Positions 12,601-25,300 of a stretch of 64,000 nucleotides of DNA are shown piece by piece. The position numbers and the translations under genes were made by a program. The DNA comes from Apostichopus japonicus (lineage: Eukaryota; Echinodermata; Holothuroidea; Aspidochirotida; Stichopodidae): the NCBI RefSeq assembly GCF_037975245.1, contig NC_092581.1, positions 4,316,001 to 4,380,000 of the forward strand, given 5' to 3'. Under the pieces are notes generated by a model. That model made no database searches. It saw only the letters and a program-made list of their open reading frames with translations, and was not told the origin of the DNA. Position 1 is the first letter of the stretch; each line of letters starts with the position of its first letter.

Positions 12601-15600
12601 CGAAATTGTAAAGGCGAATCGAAAAGGAAGAAGAAGAAAAATAAAAAGGAAAAGAGCAGAAAAAGGAAGCGAGAGAAATCGGAGAAAGACAGTTCGGAGA
12701 CGAAGAAGAAAAAGAGAAAGTCTACCGACCTTGGGGATGTCGGAGCGACTAAGCCTCGGATAAAAATGACATTCAGAAAAGTGAGAGCTTCGTCAAGCCA
12801 GCCTACCAGGAACGGAATTTCTAGTTCAGCCTTGCCGTCCGAAGGTACAAATTCTGAACAGGATCACTCTCAGATTGCAAGTCAAAGAGGTTTCTTCAGT
12901 CAACCTGATCCTAAAGAGAAGCCATCTGGCAGCTCAAACTCCAAGCTGAGGCTACTGTTGACCCGGCCTGCCAGATTAGAAGGTTTTACAACGATGAGAG
13001 AATATCATAAAAAACAGCAGCTCAAACACTTTGAACTACCGACCGGTCACCCGGAAGATGTCGTCGAAACGGTGCCGACCGGTCCAGATGTAGCGAGAGA
13101 AGACGAACCAAAGAATGAATATGTGAAAGATGACTCGCATGCCAGCAGTAATGTCAGCAAACGTGCAGGCAAGAGAAGATCCTTTCTCAAGATTGGCACA
13201 CTCGAGAAGAAGGACTGGAGAGTCGGTCTAGATAATAAGCAACGACTCGAAGAGCTGCAAAAGCTACGTCTGGGTCAACCCCCCCAGCCCGATGACTATG
13301 TCGGAAAACCATCAACTCCAGACTCATCGCTAATGCACGGCAAAAAGGGAAAAACAATTAGGAAGTCGACGAGCACCAGTGTACCTCGTAGAAAAAGGCT
13401 GAACACAATGGAGAATGAGGTCATCGAAGCATTGATGGACTTATCGGCCAAGGGAGGTACGGGATTGCTTAGCCATGGAAACAGCCAGGCAGAGATGGCC
13501 AGCACCTCTAGAAGCCTTTCACGAAGTCCACAAGGAATGCTGCGTAACATTGACAAGAGTACAACGTCTAATATACCGGATGCAAAAACAACTGAACAGC
13601 AGGTTACTATGGAGACAGATCAAGGTGTGAGGAAGGCCAAAAGAGCCAAAATAGCTTGTCATCCAGATGTGAACTCAGAAAAGGAGTACATGGGCAAAGA
13701 CGATAGCGTAACTCGTCGTATGCAGGATAGTAATCAACCAGTTGCTATGGTAACTAAGACAGATGTAAGAAAGGCTAAAAAAGCGAAATTAGCCCTTCCC
13801 GACCTATCCAAAGACGAAGAAGTCATTATTATTGAAGAAGCATCACCTGAGCCAGTGTCTGGGAAAGATAAGGATGGAAATGTTTCTGATTCAGTGAATA
13901 TAAAAACTCAGGATTCAAATGTTGGCCAAGCAGTATTTGTTCCTGTCAGACAACCACCTACCAGAAGAGAAGTTAGGGATTCTCTGACGGACTATGGTCT
14001 CACTGACTGCTGTCACCGAGTACCGTACTGGCAGAAGGGAGCTGATGTACCATCATTTGTGAGGTCAGTATTTTGTATTAAAAGGAGTGAATAAATTAAG
14101 AAGTTCTGTGGTAATTCTGCCAACTATAAATACTTCTTGAAAGATCTTCATCGAATCTAAATTTTATTTAGCTTGACTTGTCATGTTGCATTTTATGTAT
14201 ATATAACAGTATGGATCATTTCTGATTTAGTGTTTGGATACGATTAATATTGAATATTGAATGGAAATATTGAATGGAAAAGTGTTAGGATCTCAATGTA
14301 AGACTTTACAGTACTTGCTAAATGGACGTCATTGATGAATCCCATCAAAATTGGTGAATAAGTTTGAGTGAGTTTCTTACTTTGACTGCTCAAAATCCTT
14401 CTATGAAACGGTCACAGTTGGGAGGGTGGGGGGGGGGCTGAAATTTGGTTTGAAAAGAAACCGATTTCTCAAGTTAATGAAACGTTTGTTGTAAAGAGTA
14501 TATAATAAGCTATTAAATCATATATTTTAGGACCATTTGTATCATCGTGGGAGATGTTACAGTATTCCCTCTTCTTATTTTTCATCGCAGAGAAACGGCG
14601 AATATGCAAGTTCAGCTGAACCAGAACCTTCCAGATGGGCTGAAGGAGGCGCTCCCTCCATCCTCATCTCTCGGTCTTAATCATTGGAGGATGTTAACGT
14701 TCCTTAAGGACCAGACGGAGCTGACACAAGGGGAAAGGTTCTCGGAGGAGGAGGGGAACGTCATGATGAAAACGCTAATCGAATCGGCGGCAAGCAAGAG
14801 AGATGTCGTAGTTACACCAACCAGATCCCCGCCTAGTAGTGCGGAAGTCACCAAGTGGCTTCAAAGTAGTTTGAAGCGACCACGCCCACCACCAGCATCG
14901 AAAGAGCCTGCCTCCGAAAAAAACTCGAAAGAAGACGAGGTATCCCCACCCGATAGTGAGATCAGTCCTATGTCATGTGACAAGTCAGGTGATTTGTTGA
15001 GATCGCCTACGGCAACCGTGGCAGGAGAAGATCCGCCCAGTCCATTCTTGCAAGATTTAATAGACGATATAGAACCCAGCACCCCTCCACCGATGTCAGA
15101 CACCCCTCCATCGCCTCTCTCCTGCCAGACGCCACAGACCCTACCTTGCCACAGTACCCCAATGACCACAGGAAGAACGAAGAAATTAAACCAGCCGATA
15201 GTCACACCGATTCTGGTCACCTCCAGCAAGAAAAATGCCAGCAAGCTGAAATGCCGAGTGTCCCTTGTGGATCCAGTGAAAGAAACCAGGCCAAGAGTAG
15301 TAACACCTGCTCAGGTGAGTTTCCCAGGATTCAAGTACCAAAAAAAAAAAAAAAACCTATAACTTGATGTTTGTCATTTGCTACTTCATTTTATATAACA
15401 AAAACTTGTGCTCCATTTTTCAGATTGACCCATTTTGTCATCAAACCAAATTTGTATTTTTTGAAATTACAGGCTTCCATGGCAACACCACTCCTGAAGA
15501 AAGGTTCCTTCGTGTCACAGTTGGAAGGTCCCAGTCTTAAGAATACCGGTGGATTTAAATACAGCCAGTCAAATCTGCAGGATGCCAAAGCCCTCCACGA

Positions 15601-16350
15601 GGTAGGTAAAGTAAAATATTATAATGGGTGAGAAGATCAGAGGCAATGTTAACAGCAATTGATCATCACCTAAAATGGCAATTAGTTTCTCACTAGTTTT
15701 AATATTTAACTTGATTGCTGGGTCTTTAGTAAATTTATTATGGTTATACATAAACACAAACACACATGGCAGTGTTAACTTTTAATTTATTTGTTTTATT
15801 ATTTGCCTTTTTGTTTAAATAAATGTTACAACAAAAGTGTGATTATGTAGTAAAGAAACTGGGTGCATTTTATTGCACGAATTATCTAAACATATTAAAT
15901 TCCTCACAAGAAGGATGATATGGAATTTAAAAGGACAACAAGTGATATTAAAAGCTAAGACAAGAAGTGTCTTGTAAACGTTTCCACGTTTCACGAATCT
16001 AATAAATTGGGGCTAGTCTTTGATTGGATACCTTTTCCTTCTTTTTTTGATTATTGTAGAAGCAGCGTTTCACCCAAACCTAAAAATTGCTATGCAAACA
16101 TTTATATAAGCAATATGTATATTTGTTATTTTAATTTTGCCTGGATCATGTCTGTTAAGTAGTTGTAAATTAGTTAATTAGTTGTTAACGTTATTTATGT
16201 CTTATTTATTCTGTATGTGCTGTGCAATAAGGGTATCCAAGTTCAGTTTCCTAATTTAATGTATTAAATTTGATTAATTTTTAAACTGAAACCATCCCCA
16301 CACTCTGGTCTCTTCATGCCCAGAACTATTACCATGTACGGTGTATGGTG

Positions 16351-16390
<40 letters not shown>

Positions 16391-19300
16391 ATATATATAT
16401 AAAGCAAAAATTATTACTGAAACAAAAATGATCAAAGAGTTGGTCAACATTTAATTTTTATTTATTTTTGTTATATATTCATTTTTGCATAATTTTATTT
16501 TTTTATTTTCTAGAACCAGAACCTGACCCTGATGAGTCTGGAGCTTCACGTTCACACCCGGGGTAAACTTAGACCCGACCCTGAGTTTGACCCTGTCAGA
16601 GCCATCTTCTTCTGTGTAGCGAGCGAGAACTACGGGGAAGGGGTCGGAGAGGGGGCCAGGTCAGAACACCTCGGGGTCATAACAGTGGACAATCCCAACA
16701 AGAACCAACTCCAGACACAGACATCTTCCCGTCCAGCTTTATCCACATACGGTCTGCCCGACATAGAAGTCATAAACGTGACGGACGAAGCGAGAATGAT
16801 CGAGGAATTGCTTAAGCTCGTTAAGAAGTAAGAAACGTGGAAATGTCCTTTATGAAATCCTGACATGTTTGGTCAAGAATTTTGGCTGATAGGTGAACGA
16901 CGGTAGTTTGACCTCTGTGAGGCAAAACGTGATGATAACTACTGAAAGAGTTAAAGGAACAATGTGTCACTTAAATCTTGATGTTCATAATACCTTCAAA
17001 ACCTATACAATGTTTCAAGATATGTATTTCTGATATTCTCCTTAAAGTGATATGTTCCTTTAATTTAGTTGATGACAAACTTGAATTGTCATTATTCTAA
17101 AACAGTGAATAAAATTCTGCCGTTGGAAAGAAAAACAAATGCATCTTTTAGCTTAGTTTCCATGACGATGTCTATCTCTATTCTTTTCTGCAAAAATATC
17201 TGAAGAAAATTGTAGATTTATTATGTAATAAAACAGGCCATTTGGATATAGTTTTCACCTAGCGATGCATAAAATTTGACAAAAGGATGCATTAATTTTT
17301 ACAAAATTTTGATACAGTCAGCTTCCAGAATATCTGATATCAACAACCTGCTTATCAAAGAGATTTAAGTTTTACTAATGGATACACACAAAATCGTAAG
17401 GATTTTCATTCCCAACATTTCGGTCCTGTAACAATTTTTTTTCCCTTCTTCTTTCTGTCTCTCTCTCTGGCAGACATGATCCAGACATTCTGGTCGGGTT
17501 TGAAATCCAGCAACTGTCCTGGGGTTATCTCTTTGATCGTGCCACGGCACTAGAGATAAAGCTCTGTGCCAAGATATCACGACTACCAGGTATGGTTTAT
17601 ACTTCACAACTAAAAAATCTTTCGACGCAAAAACCAACGATTCTAGTGTTTTATCATCAAGAGACAAAAAAGTTCATAACCTTCAAAAACTTTTTTTTTT
17701 TGGAAAAATTTTAAACACTAAATTTTGGCCACGGCAAGTATGAGTAACTTGGTCTTGCACCAGGAACTAACAGTATAAAACAGAAATCCAGTAAGCCCAG
17801 ATTACCAGTATAGTATATGGGGGAGGGGGCAGGAGGGTAGGGGAAGGGGGCCTTTATGAGTACAGATAACTTTCCTAGAATACAATGATGATTAATAGAC
17901 TCACTAACAGTCTACTTGCCCACACTATTTCTACATTGCAGTTTAAGAGACTGGTCGTTATATTCGTATCGCATGCCTCTGTGTTTTCTTTACCAGATAA
18001 CGAAAGAGAGAGTCATTTTTCATCTGAAAAGGACGCATACGGTGCGAATCACACGTCAGAGGTGAACATCGCTGGAAGAATCGTCCTCAACATCTGGAGA
18101 TTGCTGAGACACGAGGTATTGAAGATGTGTTCCTATTGGCTGCCCGTTGCCATGGGCAACGTCATTTCAATCGTCTTACAATTATACTCGAGCACAGAAC
18201 AGTCATATCGATATTTGTATGTCAGTTGCATAATGGTTCCATGTTAGATTCTTTTCCGAGCAATTATCAGCGTTTTTGTGTATAGACTGTGATCCCGTGA
18301 ATCACCTGCTCGAGACATACCTAGAAAATAATATATATAAGACCTCGGCGGTCGTAGCTTGTGTTATGCTTGACCTACCCATCGCAATGAACTCCATGCC
18401 TCTGTACCTTGTTCCATTGACAGTCTGGACTTTTTCAAGTCTAAGCTCAAACAAGCATCTTTCATATTGCCTTCCGCTAAATGCACTTTATAATAAAGCA
18501 CTTTTTAAAGCACTTTGTTTAAAGTGCATTGGAATGCCCTGCATATTTTTGCACTAAAGATATGTATTATTGTATGTAATGCAATGTATTTTCGTTATTA
18601 TTTTCTTCTCTCTTCTTTTTCGTAGATTGCACTGAACGTCTACACCTTTGAAAATGTGGCATACCACGTACTTCACCAGCGGGTGCCTCTCTTCTCATTG
18701 CAGGATCTCTCGGCTTGGTACGATCATCAAACTCATCTACTCAGGTGAGACGATTGATTGATTGATTAGATAGGTTGACTATTGACTAATTTGAACATTT
18801 ATTTCTGTCATATCCCGACCTATTCAAAGAAAACCAAGACTTATTGATTGGTTCAATATTGGTTGATATCTGCTGTTATTTCTATCAGGTGTTGATATGA
18901 TCTTCAAGCTTATCTGCTCGAGTAATACTATGACTGATTGATCAATTGATAGATAGGTTGACTATTGATTAATTCGTGCATTTATTCCTATCGTATACTG
19001 ATCTATTCAAAGAAAACCAAGACTTATTGATTGGTTCAATATTGATCGGTTTTTGCTGTTATTTCTATCAGATGTTGATTTGATCTTCAAGCTAATCTGC
19101 TTGAGTTATGTATGACTGATTGATTGATTAATTGATAGATAGGTTGACTATTGATTAATTTGCATTTATTTCAGTCATATTCTGACCTATTCAAAGAAAC
19201 CAAGACTTATTGATTGGTTAAATATTTATTGCTTTCTGCTGATATTTTTATCAGATGTTGATTTGATATTCAAGCTAATCTGCTTGAGTAATACTATGAG

Positions 19301-22300
19301 TGATTGATTGATTGATCAATTGATTAGATAGATTGACTATTGTTTAATATGTGCATTTATTTTTGTCATATCCTGACCTATTCAAAGAAAACCAAGACTT
19401 ATTGATTGGTTCAATATTGATTGGTTTTCACTGTTTCTTTCTATCAGATGGTGACATGACTTTTCAAGACAATCTATTGAGTAATACTATGACTGATTGA
19501 TTAATTGATAGATAGGTTGACTATTGATTAATTTCTGCATTTATTTCTGTCATATCCTGACCTATTCAAAGGAAAGCAAGACTTATTGATTGGCTTTACT
19601 GTTCTTACTAGATGATCTATTTGAGTAATAATATGACTGATTGATTAGTTGATTGATTAATTGGTAGACGGTGTTATGACCAATACTATGTACTTTGTCT
19701 TTCCAGATGGCGAGTGGTGGAACATTACATGTATAGGGTCACTGGCAACTTGAAGATTCTAAAAAAACTGGATCTGATTGGTCGAACAAGTGAACTGGCC
19801 AGGGTCTTTGGAATCGAGTTCTTCTCTGTGTTGTCTCGTGGATCTCAGGTAAGAATAATAATAATAGCTCATTGCTGAATGAATTCACAGACTTGCTTGA
19901 ATTATTCAAGTTTCCCCGGAACTTTCAAGCATGTGCAAACCTGTTAAGCTTGTGCAAATAGTTTCAAGCATTTGCAGGTGATCAAAAATGTGAACTCTGT
20001 TCTTGATTTTCTACATTGGGACAGTTACTACATCTTCTTATGTTTAATTGGATTTGTTTAAAAGCTTAGAGAAATAGAGTTATTTTTATTTTCATCTTTG
20101 CAACCAAACTGTCTTAGAAATGCACAATTTCACTCACATCAAACATAAAAGTTTGTATTTAACATCAATGAAACTGATGGAACGAGAAAATACTGCTTTT
20201 GATATCGAAAGAAAGATTGCGCATTCTTTCTGAATTGTTTTTGGAATTTCATTTTCAAAATTTGATTCCTTTTTATAGTATCGTGTGGAATCCATGATGT
20301 TAAGACAGGCCAAGTCTCAGAATTTTGTGGCTATTTCTCCGAGTGTTCAGCAAAGAGCAGTGTAAGTATTTAGGTCAGCCACGATTAAAAACCACAATCT
20401 GATTGGCTCCTCATAAATTTCAATGACTCTGTGTAAATTTGCAGGGTATTTTTAATATACAAATTCAGTGACTCGATAAAAATTCCAATATTCCCCCAAA
20501 TAACAATTGCCAGTTCCACTCCATAAACTACTTGAAATAGCGCCACACGTTTTCAATAACCCCACACACTATGTTACACATGTTATTGCAGTGTCTCCAT
20601 GTTATCTAGTGCCTCCCATAAACTACTTGAAATAGTGCCACAAGTTTTCAATCACCCCACACACTATGTTACACTATGTAATTGCAGTGTCTCCCTGTAA
20701 TTCAGTGCCTCCCATAAACTACTTGAAATAGTGCCACAAGTTTTCAATCATCCCACACACTATGTTACACTATGTAATTGCAGTGTCTCCCTGTAATTCA
20801 GTGCCTCCCATAAACTACTTGAAATAGCGCCACACGTTTTCAGTCACCTCACACACTATGTTACACTATGTAATTGCAGTGTCTCCCTGTTATTCAGTGA
20901 CTCCATAAACTACTTGAAATAGCGCCACACGTTTTCAGTCACCTCACACACTATGTTACACTATGTAATTGCAGTGTCTCCCTGTTATTCAGTGACTCCA
21001 TGTATGCACAATAGTGCCACAAGTTTTCAATCATCCCACACCCTATGTTACATCAAGTAAGTTTGCAATGACTGCACATATTCAGAATGACGGCAACTAA
21101 TTCCAGCATCTCCATATGATTTTGATGAATTCACACATTTTCAGTGATTCCACACTATCAATCGTCGAGCAAATAATCCCTGTTGCCCCACGTAATTTCA
21201 GCAGCACTGCCCGCATACTGGCAATAGCTGCACATAGTCAGTATGAAACCCACATATGTCCACATACGTCCATAGTCCATAGATGTTCCACTGTAATTAT
21301 TAACTAGTACATAATTCATACTCTTGAAAGTTGAATGGATTTCTACATTTTACTATTAATACATTCGTATGATGAATATTCAGTTTGGTACTTTTTATCA
21401 GCTCACTCTTCACCGTGTCTAGTGGAGAGGTAATACGTGATAGCGCACATTTTTGGACAAATTTTCCTGATAGGTGGGGAAGGAAAGGTATATATGTGAT
21501 TTTGTGATAAAAAAGCCCCTCACATCTTGTGTGATGTATCATAGTGTTCTTTCCTGTGTCACAACATATGAAGATATTAAAATGAGAGTTCATCTACCAA
21601 ACAAGCTCAGCATCACATTGATTGTTATTTTAATCCTGTCTTGTTTGCATCTTCCAGGATGAAAGCCCCGGAATGTGTCGCCCTAATACTGGAGCCAGAG
21701 TCGAGATTATACGAAGATCCGGTGATAGTCTTGGACTTCCAGTCACTTTATCCGTCCATGATGATCGGCTACAACTACTGCTTCTCCACCTGCCTCGGCA
21801 GAGTCGAACACATCGCTAAGTATGTTCCTCACATATTTCCCCCAAAAAAAACCCTCAAAATGCTGGTTTGATCTTCCCCACCACTCCTTTAAAGATTTAG
21901 TTGTTAAAAGCAGGAGAGAATATGCCTTTGGTCCAAGCAAGTGGTTTCCCAGGGTAAAATTGCCTCTTTGGTTAATTAAGCTTTTTAGCCTTCAGGTGAA
22001 GGGGTTGAACGGTTGTTGAGACAGAGTTATGCAAATATGATCATTTTAATATTTGTATCATGCAAGCTCACCCTCCTCCCTCACATTCTCTTTGTACTCC
22101 CTCTAACTTTGCCTCCTCCTTCACCATCCATCACCTTACCTTACCCCCCCCCTCACCTTTCCTAACTCTCACCTTCCCGTACCACCTTCACCTTCCCTTG
22201 CCCCCACTTTACCTTCCCTTGCCCCATTTCACCTTCCCTTGCCACATTTCACCTTCCCTTGTCCCAACCCTCACCTTCCCTTACCCCAACCCTCACCTTC

Positions 22301-25300
22301 CCTTACCCCAACCCTCACCTTCCCTTACCCCCACCCACCCTCACCTTCCCTTACCCCAACCCTCACCTTCCCTTACCCCCACCCACCCTCACCTTCCCTT
22401 ACCCCCACCCTCATCTGCCCTCACCCCTTCACCTTCCGTTGCCTCACTCCACCTTTCCTAACCATCCCTCACCTTCCCTTACCCCTTTCATCTTCCCTGA
22501 CCTCCACCACCTTCCCCCACACCCTTCCCTAATCCTTGCCTCCCCATCATATATTGAGATGTTGTTTTCATCTTTATTGCAGAGGAGGAGAGTTTGTCTT
22601 AGGTTGTACAACTCATTACATCCCACCAGCTCAGATAAAAAAGTTGCTGGACTCTGGAGGTCTCCACGTTTCTCCTAACGGTGTGGTATTTGTGAGGAAG
22701 CACGTGAGACACGGAATTCTGCCTAGGTACGTAGGCATTTCCAGGAGGAGGGGGAGCAGGAGGAGGGGAGGCGGGGGAAGCAGGAGGAGGGGAGGCGGGG
22801 GAGGGGGTTAGGGGAGCATCAATGCTCGTTAAGGATCATCTGCCCTGTCGCTTATTCCAGTGACCTCTCAAAAATGTTTTCTGTTAGTTTTGGTAGTCTG
22901 TGTTAGAGTTACAACTCGGCTGCTCAAGGTATGAAAAAGAGAAAAGATGTAAACTTGCTTGTCCAGTGCAAATGTATGAGTAGGAAATGTTAACAACATG
23001 AATGCTATCAAACTGCAGCTCCAAATATAAAAGTTTTAGTCACTCAGGAAATCAAAAGGTGTGAAGTCGTAATATGCCAGATGGCAGCGTTCCTTTAAAG
23101 TTTAGTTGGAATTACACCAAAACATGAAATGTAAATGATGCAAAAGTTTCTTGCGGGACGGAAAAAATGGTCAAAGATGATTTTAGTTACTCCCGAGGTT
23201 CTAACAGGCTACTATTTCACAGGTTTATATTAAGTGTTACTTCTTTAGCATGTATTTTATGTGGTTTTATCATGGAAGAAATTACGTTGAGGCGACAGAA
23301 GTTTGACCTTATCTTTAACATTTTTCCACCGGCCAATTTCCTTTTGTAGCATTTATTATTGTTGATTTTGTTGCAGGATGCTGGACCAGATTCTCAAGAC
23401 TAGGATTATGGTGAAAAAAGGGATAAAGGACCACAAAGATGACAAAGTAAGTACCTTATTATCATCACATTAAGACAATAAATCAGATTATATGGGAAAG
23501 AAAATTAATTTCCATGAACAAAAGAATGCATTACCTTCCCATATCTTCTTCACAAAGCAAGAAAGAAAAAATTCCTACGGATATATCTGATGGAAAAATT
23601 GCATTTCCCTAAGGATAATTCCGAGTGAGGGTGTGGATAGTGGCATCAGAAAGTTGAATGATGGTTAAAGGTTAATTAGTATGTCTCGAATAGTGATTTT
23701 TGTTAATGAATATGCATGAACAATCAGCACAATATAGATAAAGTAAGGATAGACTACACTGGTGTCCTTAGTGGGACCTATACTATCATAGATTACTGCA
23801 CTGGTATCCTTTGTGGGACCTATACTATCATAGATTACTGCACTGGTATCCTTAGTAGGACCTATACTATCATAGATTACTGCACTGGTATCCTTTGTGG
23901 GACCTATACTATCATAGATGACTGCACTGGTATCCTTTGTGGGACCTATACTATCATAGATGACTACACTGGTATCCTTAGTAGGACCTATACTATCATA
24001 GATTACTGCACTGGTATCCTTTGTGGGACCTATACTATCATAGTTGACTGCACTGGTATCCTTAGTGAGATCTAATACTATCATAGATTACTGCACTGGT
24101 ATCCTTTGTGGGACCTATACTATCATAGTTGACTGCACTGGTATCCTTAGTGAGATCTAATACTATCATAGATGACTACACTGGTTTCCTTAGTGGGACC
24201 TATACTATCATAGATGACTACACTGGTATCCTTAGTAAGACCTATACTATCATAGATTACTGCACTGGTATCCTTTGTGGGACCTATACTATCATAGTTG
24301 ACTGCACTGGTATCCTTAGTGAGATCTAATACTATCATAGATTACTGCACTGGTATCCTTTGTGGGACCTATACTATCATAGTTGACTGCACTGGTATCC
24401 TTAGTGAGATCTAATACTATCATAGATGACTACACTGGTTTCCTTAGTGGGACCTATACTATCATAGATTACTGCACTGGTATCCTTTGTGGGACCTATA
24501 CTATCATAGATTACTGCACTGGTATCCTTAGTAGGATCTAATACTATCATAGATGACTACACTGGTATCCTTTGTGGGACCTATACTATCATAGATGACT
24601 GCACCGGTATCCTTTGTGGGACCTATACTATCATAAATGACTGCACTCCTGTATATTATCACCAACAGCACTCTTTCTGTTTGTTTGACTGTAACACTCT
24701 CTCGGTTCTGTTCTGTACAGGTCCTTCAACGAATGCTGGATAACCGTCAACTTGGACTGAAACTCATTGCTAATGTCACCTATGGATACACCTCGGCGAG
24801 TTTCTCCGGTAGAATGCCTTGCATTGAGGTATAAACCTTTCTCAAATCGACCACTCTATCTTTAATTTAGAAAGTGAGAAAGTGCAGTCAAACGGCAGCC
24901 TGGTGGTCTGGCGAGTCTCACACAAATCAAGTCTTTATACGACTTCATAATAATTGCACCTCATGTAGTGAGATGTGTATGCCTTCCACTCTCCTTTTCT
25001 TGGTGATTTTAACGCCACAGAAACTCTATAGTTATCTTACAGTTAGTAGCAAGATCTAAATATGACACAGAGGAAGAGCTTTTAACTTTGACAAACCAAT
25101 CTACAGGTGTAACTTGTTTTGGATTTGTTTTACCATATGGAAGACCATTTGAAAGAAAGAAATCTGTTAATGCTACTACACGTATCGTTTGTGACAGGTT
25201 GAAGCTCTTATCCTCAAATCTTCAGATGGTAGGGGCTCATCACTTTTTTAAACCACAGCCTTGATCCTTCCAATTAGAGCAATTTTACAGAGTGGTTTGG

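Noticed and set aside
5418-13556. Antisense and shifted open frames within exon 4.
   Set aside because: Shadows of the long REV3L frame; no protein-like features.
16514-16831. Exon 7 as a short independent gene with its own stop at 16831.
   Set aside because: The stop lies just after the donor gaa|gtaaga; the reading continues correctly into exon 8 by phase.
22060-22678. Long Pro/Leu/Ser-rich open frames.
   Set aside because: They arise from the polypyrimidine minisatellite; the only true coding is 22583-22726.
23665-24338. Open frames on both strands of the 42-bp repeat.
   Set aside because: Unit length is a multiple of three or nearly so and lacks stops; sequence is intronic and repetitive.
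23745-24650. CRISPR-like array.
   Set aside because: Units are adjacent without unique spacers, and the context is a eukaryotic intron.
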